Shown: positions 6,778 through 15,348 of the stretch, in pieces
Layout of the letters: the number at the start of each line of letters is the position of its first letter
Position numbering within the stretch: position 1 is the first letter of the stretch
Assembly: GCF_040643435.1 (NCBI RefSeq)
Contig: NZ_JBEYUH010000003.1
Location: forward strand, 1 to 64,000
Direction of reading: 5' to 3'
DNA from: Rhodococcus sp040643435
Lineage (GTDB): Bacteria > Actinomycetota > Actinomycetes > Mycobacteriales > Mycobacteriaceae
Length of the DNA stretch: 64,000 nt
Notes under the pieces: model-generated
Database searches by the model: none
What the model was told of the DNA's origin: nothing
What the model saw: only the letters and a program-made list of their open reading frames with translations
Made by a program: the position numbers and the translations under genes

Positions 6778-8115
6778 ATGCGCACGAGCTCCGGGACAGT
6801 CTCGCTCGTCGCCGTCCTGACGTGCGCGATGACCCTGCTCTTCGGCTACCTGAACAAGGCCCGTTGCGCCGGACCCGAATTCGACGCCCAAGGCCGCACG
6901 CTGCGGTTCGAGGACGTCAAGGACGCGAACGTCTGCTATTCGGACATCCAGCAGCTGTGGATCGGCCGTGGCATCAACCTCCACCTCTTCCCCTTCGTCG
7001 ACGGAGGGATCACCCCGTCCGGAGCGCTGACCGGAGGCACCGTCGAATACCCGGTGCTCAGTGGGGTGCTCATGTGGATCGGGGCGATCGGCGCCCACAC
7101 CGACGCGCAGTTCCTTCTGCAATCTGCGCTTCTGCTCGCCCCCTTCGGCCTGGTCACCGCGTGGTTGCTCGCGCGAATGACGGGATGGGCGGCACTGGTG
7201 TGGTCGCTCACACCACCACTGGTGCTCTACGCCTTTCTGAACTGGGATCTTCCGGTCGTGGCGGTCACCGTCGCTGCCGTGTGGGTGATGACGATCGAAC
7301 GCTGGTCGTTGCGTACCCGCGGGGTGGTCGCGGCCGCTCTTCTTGCCGTCGGCTTCTGCCTCAAGATCTACCCCGGCCTCTTCGTGTTGCCGCTCGTCGC
7401 CTACATCCTCACCCAGGGTCGAGCGCCCGGCGGGCAGCGGGACGTTCGCGGTGCCGTCGCCGTCGCCGGGACGGCAGCTGCGACGGTGATCGCAATCAAC
7501 CTGCCCTTCGCGGTGCTCGGTTACGAAGGCTGGCGGGCATCGTTCACCTTCCAGCAGAACCGGGAAGCGGACGGGACCAGCAATTCGATCTGGTACTGGG
7601 GCCTGCGGCCGCTGCTCGGCGGCTACCTCGAATACGAGAACACCCCGGACTACAACCATCTCGTGGCCCTGTTGTCGCCGGCTCTGATCGCAACGTCGTT
7701 CGTGCTCGCGCTGTGGATCGGCCGGCGCCGATATCTCCGTCTGGGCGTCTATCCCTGGCTCGGCACGGGCGCTGCGATGCTGTGCGGGTTCATGCTCTTC
7801 CACAAGGCGCACTCACCGCAGTACACCCTGTGGCTGCTGCCGCTGCTGATCCTGCTCCGCATACCGTGGAGCCTCGTCGCCGCCTACCTCCTCGCCGATC
7901 TCGCCATCGGAATCGGGATCTTCCGATGGTTCGCTGCGACCGCGGGCGAGGCGGATATGACGCTTCCCCTTCTTCTCGTCCATATCGGCGTGTGGGGACG
8001 CTCGATCCTGCTCCTCGTGCTGTTCTTCGTCTTCCCGCGGGTCCCGCCGAGAACTCCCGGGCAGCCGCGACGATCCGATCGCGATCACCGCCCCGCGATA
8101 ATGGGGAGAGCATGA
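6778..8115 (+). CDS. GT87-family (DUF2029) integral membrane glycosyltransferase
   Basis: This 445-residue polytopic membrane protein has about ten hydrophobic segments. The first is at 8-25. An extracytoplasmic loop (about 26-85) holds the YSDIQQLW motif and a VEYPVLSG motif, where GT87 enzymes keep their catalytic acid residues. Actinobacterial GT87 proteins use polyprenyl-phosphate mannose to extend cell-envelope mannans and lipoglycans. It resembles the larger gene at 9918-11510, so the two are diverged paralogues. It is divergent from rpsF and starts a three-gene chain with 4-bp overlaps. Its exact glycan target is not evident. Confidence 0.8.
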   Translation: MRTSSGTVSLVAVLTCAMTLLFGYLNKARCAGPEFDAQGRTLRFEDVKDANVCYSDIQQLWIGRGINLHLFPFVDGGITPSGALTGGTVEYPVLSGVLMWIGAIGAHTDAQFLLQSALLLAPFGLVTAWLLARMTGWAALVWSLTPPLVLYAFLNWDLPVVAVTVAAVWVMTIERWSLRTRGVVAAALLAVGFCLKIYPGLFVLPLVAYILTQGRAPGGQRDVRGAVAVAGTAAATVIAINLPFAVLGYEGWRASFTFQQNREADGTSNSIWYWGLRPLLGGYLEYENTPDYNHLVALLSPALIATSFVLALWIGRRRYLRLGVYPWLGTGAAMLCGFMLFHKAHSPQYTLWLLPLLILLRIPWSLVAAYLLADLAIGIGIFRWFAATAGEADMTLPLLLVHIGVWGRSILLLVLFFVFPRVPPRTPGQPRRSDRDHRPAIMGRA

Positions 8116-8702
8116 CGAACGAAAGATGGGCGGAACATCCCGTCCTCGAGGGCACACGTATCCGGCTCGAGCCTCTGGGCGACTCGCACACGCAAGGACT
8201 GCTGCGCGCCGCGGACGATCCGGACGCCATCTTCATGTGGTCGCACACCGAGATCCGCGATCTCGGCGGCGCACACGCCTTCGTTCGCGAGGCTTCGGAC
8301 GATCCGGGACGTCTCGCATACGCGATCGTCGACGAGGCCACCCGCACGGTCGTCGGTTCGACGTCGTACTACTCGCTCGAGCCCGCCCACCGGACTCTGA
8401 TCATCGGTTACACCTGGTTGTCGACGCGGGTGCAGCGCACGCACGTGAACAGCGAGTCGAAGCTGCTTCTGCTGCGACGTGCTTTCGACGAACTCGGGGC
8501 CGTGCGCGTGACCTGGCATGCCGACGAACGCAACACCCGATCACGTGAGGCACTGAGCCGACTCGGCGCCACCGAGGAAGGGCTGCTCCGCAAGCACCGC
8601 AGACGCCGTGACGGCAGTTGGCGGACCACCGCCCTGTTCTCCCTCACCGACGAGGAGTGGCCGACGGTATGCGATCGGCTCGAGGGGCGGCTCGTGCGAT
8701 GA
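8112..8702 (+). CDS. GNAT-family N-acetyltransferase
   Basis: This 196-residue protein begins WAEHPVLEGTRIRLEPLG, the standard opening of RimJ/RimL-type GNAT enzymes (Acetyltransf_3). The strand/helix core continues with VVGSTSYYSLEP...IIGYTWLS, and the acetyl-CoA region is near SKLLLLRRAFDELGAVRVTWHADERNTRSREALSRLGATEEG. The ATG overlaps the stop of the membrane glycosyltransferase gene by 4 bp, and its own stop overlaps the DUF2752 start by 4 bp. The substrate is unknown; members acetylate protein N-termini, amino groups of metabolites, or drugs. Confidence 0.85.
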   Translation: MTNERWAEHPVLEGTRIRLEPLGDSHTQGLLRAADDPDAIFMWSHTEIRDLGGAHAFVREASDDPGRLAYAIVDEATRTVVGSTSYYSLEPAHRTLIIGYTWLSTRVQRTHVNSESKLLLLRRAFDELGAVRVTWHADERNTRSREALSRLGATEEGLLRKHRRRRDGSWRTTALFSLTDEEWPTVCDRLEGRLVR

Positions 8703-9109
8703 GGACGAAAGGTGCTCTCACAGCACCCATGGCGGTCGCCACGGGTGCGATCGCAGTGTGCGCCTTCGTGGCGTGGGCCGATCCCACCACGCCGGGAGGG
8801 GTGATTCCGCCGTGCCCCACCTACTCGTTGTTCGGCATCCTGTGTCCCGGTTGCGGTTCGTCGCGGATGCTGTATTCGATTCTCCACCTGGATATACCCG
8901 CGGCCCTGCACTACAACGCTTTGGGCCTCCTCGCCCTCGTGGTCCTGCTCGTGGTCTTCGGTGTGTGGACGGTGGGCAGGGCGCGGGCCACACCGATGCC
9001 GCGATGGACCCGATTCCGGTGGGCCCCGCACCTCGTGCTGATTCTGACGGCGCTGTGGTTCGTCGTGCGCAATATTCCGGTGGCGCCCTTCACCGCCCTG
9101 CGGATCTGA
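8699..9109 (+). CDS. DUF2752 small membrane protein
   Basis: This 136-residue protein has three predicted membrane segments (about 8-28, 69-92 and 112-130). The DUF2752 signature CP.YSLFGILCPGCGSSRM sits at about 39-60, with the paired cysteines CPGCG. The function of the family is not established; the CPGCG motif suggests metal binding or disulfide chemistry at the membrane face. The start overlaps the GNAT stop by 4 bp. A 10-bp hairpin follows about 23 bp after the stop. Confidence 0.8.
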   Translation: MRTKGALTAPMAVATGAIAVCAFVAWADPTTPGGVIPPCPTYSLFGILCPGCGSSRMLYSILHLDIPAALHYNALGLLALVVLLVVFGVWTVGRARATPMPRWTRFRWAPHLVLILTALWFVVRNIPVAPFTALRI

Positions 9110-9131
9110 TCGAGGCTCCTTCCGGAATCAA

Positions 9132-9160
9132 GCCGTACCGGTGCACGGGCCCGGTACGGC
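9132..9160. terminator. Hairpin between convergent genes
   Basis: GCCGTACCGG at 9132-9141 pairs perfectly with CCGGTACGGC at 9151-9160 around a 9-base loop. It lies 23 bp past the DUF2752 stop, between convergent transcription units. The remaining gene-free stretch to 9405 shows no supportable gene. Confidence 0.65.
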
Positions 9161-9405
9161 GTCCCGGCAGGTGTTCCCCTTCCCCCTCGCTCACCGGGGT
9201 ACCGACTGTGGCACAAAGATTCTCCGCAACGACTTCCGGATCGGGCTGCCACAACCGCACCGAGTGGTCCGGACCAGCGCCGACGAGACAGCCCCGTCGT
9301 GAGCGAATGTGGCTTCGTAGATTCGGCTTTCGTATGCGGTGAGTTACCGCGTGAGTAGTCGGCCGATCGACCGGCCCCCGGCACTCCCGTAATTACGACC
9401 GGAAT

Positions 9406-9888
9406 TCAGGCGGCCCGCAGAAAAGTCAGCGCGACGTGCTGCTCGACACCGACCCGCCCGGGTGCGACCGCAAGGGCCACAGCGGTCTGTTGCGAATCGA
9501 GTCCCACGATGGTGCGCAGGATGAGGATCTCCTGCTGGATACGAGTCAGGCGGACTGCTCCGGCGACAGCGAACTCGGCGTCGGCCGCCTCGGCGACCAC
9601 GGTGTAGGCCAGACGCAGGAAAGGTCGGTCGGCCCCGGTGGGCGAAGCGAGTTCGGCGAGAATCGCGCGACAAGCTTCGAGAGCGAGACGGTCGGCTTCG
9701 GCGAAGGTGCCTCCTGCCGCTCGAGCGCGGGCCCGGCAGTACGCGACGACCGACGGATGCAGGTCGTGCAGAAGCGCAGGAATCGCAGTGGCGTCGCCGG
9801 CGGCTACCGTCCACGCCAGCTCGCACGTCGTGAACTGTGATGCGGTCACGTCCGCTCTCGAACCGAAACTCCGGCCGCCGGTCGTCAT
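9406..9888 (-). CDS. Degenerate ECF-type sigma factor-like protein
   Basis: This is a 160-residue protein. Residues 44-85 (HPSVVAYCRARARAAGGTFAEADRLALEACRAILAEL, then a RPFLRLAY segment) match sigma region 2 of SigD/ShbA-type ECF factors. The tail (LTRIQQEILILRTIVGLDSQQTAVALAV, then LTFLRA) matches region 4. Two features look decayed: the normal A-DDVAQEV core of region 2 reads EADRLALEA, and the linker between the domains is nearly absent. It may be a non-functional sigma relic or a protein that has kept the fold for another role. It is 29 bp upstream of nothing on its own strand except the glycosyltransferase that reads toward it. Confidence 0.6.
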   Translation of the reverse strand: MTTGGRSFGSRADVTASQFTTCELAWTVAAGDATAIPALLHDLHPSVVAYCRARARAAGGTFAEADRLALEACRAILAELASPTGADRPFLRLAYTVVAEAADAEFAVAGAVRLTRIQQEILILRTIVGLDSQQTAVALAVAPGRVGVEQHVALTFLRAA

Positions 9889-9917
9889 TCTCCCCCCTCG
9901 TAAGCTCCCCTACGAGC

Positions 9918-11510
9918 CTAGGACGAGGACGTCGGTTCCGGCATCCATCGTTCGGATGATTGTTCTTTCGAAACCCGCTGGTGGGCGGGCCTCAGACGGT
10001 GCGGCAGCCACCGCGGCGGACGGTCGGGTGCCTGGTCCAGAACCCCGCCGACTGGATCGTCGACGAAGCCGTACCGCACGGGATCCTTGACCGGACGTCG
10101 GATCTGCCACAGGACGACCGCACACAATCCCACCACGGCGACGTCGCGCAGGAAGACCGTGGCGGTGAACCACTGCTCCGGCAACCCCTTCTGGTCTGGG
10201 CCGAGGTAGTAGTACATCCGCGGCACCCACACCAGCGCGTCGATCGTCATCCATGCGAGCAGTGCGCGGCGGTGGGGCACCGCCAGTACGGCGAGAGGCA
10301 CCAGCCACAGCGAATACTGCGGACTCCACACCTTGTTGGTGAGCAGGAAAGCCGCGACGAGGAGGAAACACAGCTGCGCCAAGCGGGGGCGCCTGGGTGC
10401 GGTGAGTCCGATCCAGCCGATCGCGACGCAGGCTGCCGCGAACAGCACGAGCGAGACGACGTTGAAGGACGAGGCCGACCATCCCGGCCAGCCCAGGAAC
10501 GAGTGCAACACGTTGTAGATCGAATCCGGGTCCGCCCCGCGCTCGGAGTTGAGCCGGAAGAATTCTGCCCACCCGCGTGGGTAGAGCACCATGATCGGCA
10601 GGTTCACGACCAGCCACGCTGCGACCGCGGAGCCTGCGGTCCGGGCGAACGGGCGGAGATTGCCGGTGCGCAGACACAGCACTAACAGCGGTCCGAGCAA
10701 CAGCAGCGGATACAGCTTCGTCGCCGCACCGAGACCGAGCAAGATGCCGGCGAGGACGGGGCGACGCCTGGCCCATGCGAGCAGACCGCCCGCAGCGAAT
10801 GCCGTGGCCAGAGCGTCGAAGTTCGTGAAAGCATGCACCAGGACCAGCGGTGACCCCGCGACGAGTGCGGCGTCCCAGATCCTCCGGCCCGCCGACATCG
10901 CCGTGGCCCATACCGTGGCGAGCCATGCGAGTGCGAGCCCGACGGCGACGACGGAGAAATAGATCACGACCTGCAGGGCGTCGGGGAGCCACGGCGTGGC
11001 GTCCCACGCTTTCGCGATCCGCATCGAGCCGTACTGGTAGAGACCCGCGAGAACCGGATACTCCATGTACCGGGTCTGCATCTGCCCGTCGGGCCCCGGT
11101 TCCTCCCACGACGTCCGATACGGGAAGGCGCCCTCCGCAAGGCGTTCGGCGCCGTAGAGCGGCACGATGTCGGAATAGCACATCGCCACGTACTGACGGT
11201 TGCCACTCCAGTCCAGGCCGAGCGCGCCGTCCGCTCCGACGGGGCCTTGCTGCACACAGGCTGCCTTGGTGAACCACCCGAATGCGAGGAAGACGACGGC
11301 GAGCAACAACATCGCTCGCAGCGGGGTGAAGAAGCGGGTGCGTCCGAGTACCGCATGCCGACCGACCGGCCCCCCGATCACCGTGCTCAGCCGCGACACC
11401 ATCGGATCGGTACGTCCAGGAGTGTCGCGCCAGTCCAGGGAACGACGATCCTCGGCCGGCGGTGCCGCAGACACCACCGGCCGAGGATCGTTTCCCAGGT
11501 TGTCGCTCAC
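9918..11510 (-). CDS. GT87-family (DUF2029) integral membrane glycosyltransferase downstream of ponA
   Basis: This 530-residue protein has a soluble N-terminus of about 65 residues, then about ten membrane segments from FFTPLRAMLLLAVVFLAFGW onward. The GT87 motifs YSDIVPLYGAERL and MEYPVLAGL lie in the first large outer loop. Members transfer mannose or arabinose-like sugars from polyprenyl phosphate during envelope lipoglycan assembly. It starts 9 bp after the PonA-type PBP on the same strand, an arrangement also seen in mycobacteria (ponA1 followed by a membrane protein gene). This links it to cell wall assembly. The paralogue at 6778-8115 lacks the long N-terminus. Confidence 0.82.
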   Translation of the reverse strand: MSDNLGNDPRPVVSAAPPAEDRRSLDWRDTPGRTDPMVSRLSTVIGGPVGRHAVLGRTRFFTPLRAMLLLAVVFLAFGWFTKAACVQQGPVGADGALGLDWSGNRQYVAMCYSDIVPLYGAERLAEGAFPYRTSWEEPGPDGQMQTRYMEYPVLAGLYQYGSMRIAKAWDATPWLPDALQVVIYFSVVAVGLALAWLATVWATAMSAGRRIWDAALVAGSPLVLVHAFTNFDALATAFAAGGLLAWARRRPVLAGILLGLGAATKLYPLLLLGPLLVLCLRTGNLRPFARTAGSAVAAWLVVNLPIMVLYPRGWAEFFRLNSERGADPDSIYNVLHSFLGWPGWSASSFNVVSLVLFAAACVAIGWIGLTAPRRPRLAQLCFLLVAAFLLTNKVWSPQYSLWLVPLAVLAVPHRRALLAWMTIDALVWVPRMYYYLGPDQKGLPEQWFTATVFLRDVAVVGLCAVVLWQIRRPVKDPVRYGFVDDPVGGVLDQAPDRPPRWLPHRLRPAHQRVSKEQSSERWMPEPTSSS

Positions 11511-11519
11511 GCGGCGAGG

Positions 11520-14519
11520 CTACCCCGCCGGGGCGTATCCGAAGGCGCCCCGAGGACTGGCCTCCTGCGCTTCCGGATCGGAGTTCTCGAGGCCGGGGAT
11601 ACGGTTCTGCTGAGGCGATCCGCTGTCGGGCTCGTCACCGCCGGTGTCGTCACTCGCTCCGCCGCCGGTGCCACCGCCGCTGTCCTCACTCTGGTCCTCT
11701 TGCCGGCCGCCGCCGGTGCCGGGCCGGGTGGGCACGCTCTGCGTGGTCGTCTGCGGGGCGACTCCCGGAACCGGAATCGTCACGCCGGGGAAGATCTCCA
11801 CGTTCTGCGTGGTGATCTCGGGAATCTCCGGCAGGCTGGGCACCGGGCGTGAGGTGGAGGTCTCCTCCCGGGTGGGAGGAGCCGTCGTCGTGGCGGTCCA
11901 CGAGGGCACACCCGAGACCCCGGCGATCGGGGCCGGCTTCGGGAACGACTCGACGTCGGTGCCCTCGAGCGCACCGTCCATCGTGTCCTTCCAGATGTCG
12001 GACGGAAGACCCGACCCGTAGATCATCCCGCCCCAGCTGTTCTCGAGAGGCAGGCCTTCCTCGGTGCCGACCCACACCGCAGTCGACAGCGACGGGGTGT
12101 AGCCCACCATCCACGCGTCCTTGTTGGAGCCGGTGTCACCGAGCTGCGCGGTACCGGTCTTCGCTGCCGACGGACGGCTGCCTGCGAGGGCATGACCGTT
12201 GGAGTACGCGGCGATCGGCATCATCGCCGCTGTGGTGTTGTCGGCAACCGCGGCATCGACCACCTGTTCGCCCGAGGGTGCACCGCGGTCGAGCAAGACT
12301 TCTCCGTCGGAGGTGACGACCTTCTGCACGAAGTACGGCTGGTGATGCCGGCCGGACGCAGCGAGCGTCGCGTAGGCAGACGCCATGTCGAGCACGCGCG
12401 ACTGGTACTGGCCGAGGACGATGCCGTAGTTGGGGCCTGCCCCATCCGGCTCGGTGAGTGTTTCTCCGATACCCGGCAGTTCCTTCGCGACACCGAGCTT
12501 GTGCGCCATGTCGGCGATGGCCTGCGGACCGTTGTCCATCTCGAGCATCATCCGGTAGAAGCTCGTGTTCAGCGACCGCTTGAGGGCTTCGGCGATGGTG
12601 CAGTCACCACACGACTGCCCCTCGACATTGCCGATCTTGATGCCGTTGACGGTGAGCGGGCCGCTGTCGTACGTCTTCGACAGGGGCACCCCCTGGTCGA
12701 GATTCGCGGCGAGGCCGAACACCTTGAAGGACGAACCGGTTTGCAGACCGGACTGTGCGAAGTCGTAGCCGACACCGCTCTCGCCGCCGTAGTACGCACG
12801 GACCGCGCCGGATCGGGGATCGACCGAGACCACCGCGGTACGCAGCTCCTCGGGCTCACCCTCGAGGTTGTTGCGCGCTGCCTCGACTGCCGACTGCTGG
12901 GCCTGCGCATCGATCGTCGTGGTGATCTGGAGGCCGGCCTTGTTGAGAAGGTTCTCGTCGATACCCTCTCGCGACAACTCGGCCAGAACCTGATTCTTGA
13001 TCAGGCCCTCCGGACCGGACGACTGGTCGCCGCTGTCGAGCTCGGCGAGCGGTACGTAGGCCGGATACTTCATCCCGGCCCGTTCGGCAGCGTCGAGCGT
13101 GCCCGCGGTGACCATGCCGTCGAGCACGTAGTTCCACCGCGCCTGCGCACCGTCGGGGTTCTGTTCCGGATCGAGCAGTGAGGGCAGCTGGATCGACGAC
13201 GCGAGCACAGCACCTTCCTCCACGGTGAGCTCACCCACGGGCTTGCCGAAGTAGGCGTTCGACGCGGCTGCGATGCCGTAGGCACCCCGGCCGAAGTAGA
13301 TGGTGTTGAGATATGCGGCGAGGATGTCGTCCTTTGCCCACTGGTTCGCCATCTTCGTCGACAGGACCAGTTCCTTGAGCTTTCGCGTCAGGGTTCGCTC
13401 GGAACCGACGACCGCGACCTTCACGTACTGCTGGGTGATGGTCGAACCACCACCGGCGCTTTCGCGACCGAGAACGTTGTCGCGGGCAGCGCGCGCGAAG
13501 CCGGATATCGAAAAGCCCGGGTTGCTGTAGAACTCGCGATCCTCGGCGGCGAGCACAGCGTTGCGGACATGCACGGGAATCGCGTCCAGTTCGACCTCGG
13601 TGCGGTTGCCCTCCGGCGGAATGACCTTGGTGATAACGCCCTGACCGTCGGAGTTGAAGATGGTCGCGGCCTGGTTCGTCTGCAGTTCATCGGGGCGCGG
13701 CACGTCCTGGGCGACGTACGCCAGCATGAACGTGAGGACGGGGATGAGGATGCCCGCGGCGACCACGCCGTAGCCGATCCGACGGATCGTGCGCCAGCGA
13801 TTGCTCTTGCCACCGCCCTTTCCACCCCCGGCACCACCACCGGCACCGCCACCGGAACCGCCCCTGGGGGGCACGGTCGGAGGGCCACCCGCAGGCGGCC
13901 CCGCGGCGACACGGCTGGTGCGTGCATCATTCGCGCTTCCCAGCGGCGCCGACGCAGCGACGCGCTGTGTCGCGTCGCCGGCTCCGGGACGCTGTGGCGC
14001 CGCGTCCCCTCCGGGACGCTGTGGCGCCGCGTCCCCTCCGGGACGCTGTGGCGCCGCGTCCCCTCCGGGACGCATGGCGACGGTGGGGTCCGGCTGCGGC
14101 GAGCGCTGAACGGGAGGAATCACACCGGGCGGCAACGTACCGGGACGCGGCGGCATCGGCTGGTTCGGGTTCCGCGGCTGGTTCGGCCCCGGTGCGGGCA
14201 TCGGTCCCCGCGGGGGGAACGGTTGCGGGGGACGACCCTGCTGAGGCCCCTGTGGGCCCGGCCCCTGACCGGGACCCTGAGGACGCGGCCCCTGACCGGG
14301 ACCGTGAGGTGGATACGGTGGCCGGCCCCCGGGACGCGGCGGCTGCGGCGGCAACGGACGGCCCTGCATCGGGCCCGGGGCAGGACGCTGCTGTCCCGGA
14401 CCCGGCTGTCCCGGACCGGCAGGAGGACCTGGCCGCTGCCCCGGCGGCGGTCCGGCAGGACCGCCGCGCTGAGGCGGAACGGCCTTGTTGTCCTCGGGTT
14501 CGTTGTCGGGGGAACTCAC
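11520..14519 (-). CDS. ponA: Class A penicillin-binding protein, PonA1 type
   Basis: This 999-residue bifunctional peptidoglycan synthase has a proline/glycine-rich cytoplasmic region at 1-240, a membrane segment at about 248-270, and a GT51 transglycosylase with Glu326 in AAEDREFY. The penicillin-binding transpeptidase carries Ser596 in SSFK, SLN at 649-651 and KTG at 787-789. The tail from about 880 to 999 is Pro/Thr/Ser-rich. It builds glycan strands and crosslinks them outside the membrane. The cytoplasmic arm, including three perfect nonapeptide repeats, is a likely docking site for elongation or signalling partners. It forms a unit with the GT87 gene 9 bp downstream. A shorter paralogue lies at 20806-22938. 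Confidence 0.95.
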   Translation of the reverse strand: MSSPDNEPEDNKAVPPQRGGPAGPPPGQRPGPPAGPGQPGPGQQRPAPGPMQGRPLPPQPPRPGGRPPYPPHGPGQGPRPQGPGQGPGPQGPQQGRPPQPFPPRGPMPAPGPNQPRNPNQPMPPRPGTLPPGVIPPVQRSPQPDPTVAMRPGGDAAPQRPGGDAAPQRPGGDAAPQRPGAGDATQRVAASAPLGSANDARTSRVAAGPPAGGPPTVPPRGGSGGGAGGGAGGGKGGGKSNRWRTIRRIGYGVVAAGILIPVLTFMLAYVAQDVPRPDELQTNQAATIFNSDGQGVITKVIPPEGNRTEVELDAIPVHVRNAVLAAEDREFYSNPGFSISGFARAARDNVLGRESAGGGSTITQQYVKVAVVGSERTLTRKLKELVLSTKMANQWAKDDILAAYLNTIYFGRGAYGIAAASNAYFGKPVGELTVEEGAVLASSIQLPSLLDPEQNPDGAQARWNYVLDGMVTAGTLDAAERAGMKYPAYVPLAELDSGDQSSGPEGLIKNQVLAELSREGIDENLLNKAGLQITTTIDAQAQQSAVEAARNNLEGEPEELRTAVVSVDPRSGAVRAYYGGESGVGYDFAQSGLQTGSSFKVFGLAANLDQGVPLSKTYDSGPLTVNGIKIGNVEGQSCGDCTIAEALKRSLNTSFYRMMLEMDNGPQAIADMAHKLGVAKELPGIGETLTEPDGAGPNYGIVLGQYQSRVLDMASAYATLAASGRHHQPYFVQKVVTSDGEVLLDRGAPSGEQVVDAAVADNTTAAMMPIAAYSNGHALAGSRPSAAKTGTAQLGDTGSNKDAWMVGYTPSLSTAVWVGTEEGLPLENSWGGMIYGSGLPSDIWKDTMDGALEGTDVESFPKPAPIAGVSGVPSWTATTTAPPTREETSTSRPVPSLPEIPEITTQNVEIFPGVTIPVPGVAPQTTTQSVPTRPGTGGGRQEDQSEDSGGGTGGGASDDTGGDEPDSGSPQQNRIPGLENSDPEAQEASPRGAFGYAPAG
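13986..14066 (-). repeat. Three tandem 27-bp repeats in the ponA cytoplasmic arm
   Basis: Three in-frame 27-bp units encode the nonapeptide GGDAAPQRP at residues 152-178, followed by a diverged fourth unit (GAGDATQR). The copies appear nearly or fully identical at DNA level, so unit number could change by slippage without breaking the frame. The repeats fall in the predicted cytoplasmic region, away from both catalytic domains. Confidence 0.85.
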
Positions 14520-14718
14520 GTACTCATCTCCAACTGTTCTCGCGACGCATCATGCCGCGCGGTCTCCACACTGCTCCACGGATGGTCGAGCGGCGGCTCC
14601 GGGACACGGGCAGCCGTTCGATGATGTGCGCAGCGGACGACGCGACGATCAGCTCGTGCAGGTCGGACCCAGGAGCGAACTCCACAGGAAAGGGTACGGA
14701 CACGTTGCCGGTGCCCTT

Positions 14719-15141
14719 TCACTCGCTGGCGGTGCGACGGCTCGATCCCGTCGACCGGCGACGCGGGTTCTTGGGGGCAGGTTGCGACCCCAGGACGTAC
14801 GACTGCACCAGATGATTCCAGCTGCAGGTACGGCATACCTCGACCACGTGGACCGAGAATTCCTCCTGGCTGGCGGCCAGACGCACCAACTCCTCGGGAG
14901 TGCGCGCCGAACCGGAGACCGGGCCGAGCTTGTCGCCGAAGACCCACGAGACGAGGGTCAACTGCTCCTTACGGCAGATGGGGCAGACGACCTCGCTGCC
15001 CCTTCCGTGGAATTTCGCCGCTCGCAGCAGGTAGGGGCTCGCGTCGCAGACTTCGCTGACTCCGCGCCGCCCCGAGTAGACCTCCGCGAGCAGCGAGCGT
15101 CGCTGCAACGCGTAGTCCACCACCTGCCGCTGAATTCGCAC
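14719..15141 (-). CDS. DUF5318 protein
   Basis: This 140-residue protein starts at a GTG (VRIQRQVVDYALQRRSLL); upstream in-frame codons do not look coding. It has two Cys pairs that may bind zinc: CPIC at about 73-76 and CRTC at about 115-118 (VCRTCSWNHL). The C-terminus is basic. The family is actinobacterial, of unknown function, and conserved next to ponA in mycobacteria. It is 199 bp upstream of ponA on the same strand and divergent from the PadR gene. Confidence 0.8.
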   Translation of the reverse strand: MRIQRQVVDYALQRRSLLAEVYSGRRGVSEVCDASPYLLRAAKFHGRGSEVVCPICRKEQLTLVSWVFGDKLGPVSGSARTPEELVRLAASQEEFSVHVVEVCRTCSWNHLVQSYVLGSQPAPKNPRRRSTGSSRRTASE

Positions 15142-15253
15142 GGCTTCCAGAGTACGTGCGGGCGGCACAGTGATGGGCGTGGAGTGGCCCAACGGGTACG
15201 GACGATGTGGCCGTTCGATCCGACACACCCGGATTTCCGGCACGCCCCGTGAC

Positions 15254-15297
15254 ATATATCGCCTGCGGCGTATCGTCGTATATATCGGCACGATATA
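15254..15297. promoter_or_regulatory. AT-rich operator upstream of the padR-ino1 operon
   Basis: TATATCG at 15281-15287 and CGATATA at 15291-15297 form a perfect inverted repeat with a GCA spacer. An additional ATATATCG half-site lies at 15254-15261. This AT-rich island stands out in a GC-rich background, 52 bp before the regulator start. PadR proteins typically bind such ATGT/ATAT-type dyads near their own promoter, so autoregulation of padR-ino1 is likely. Confidence 0.55.
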
Positions 15298-15348
15298 GTT
15301 CAGCGTCGTATCAATCGGTTGGTTCGACCGGACACAGGGAGGTGACCC

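Noticed and set aside
6721..7812. Minus-strand 363-residue frame opposite the GT87 gene
   Set aside because: It is a charged, low-complexity translation with no start context; the plus frame has clear membrane helices and GT87 motifs.
12192..13181. 329-residue plus-strand frame inside ponA
   Set aside because: It is antisense to the GT51/transpeptidase domains and has no recognisable motif.
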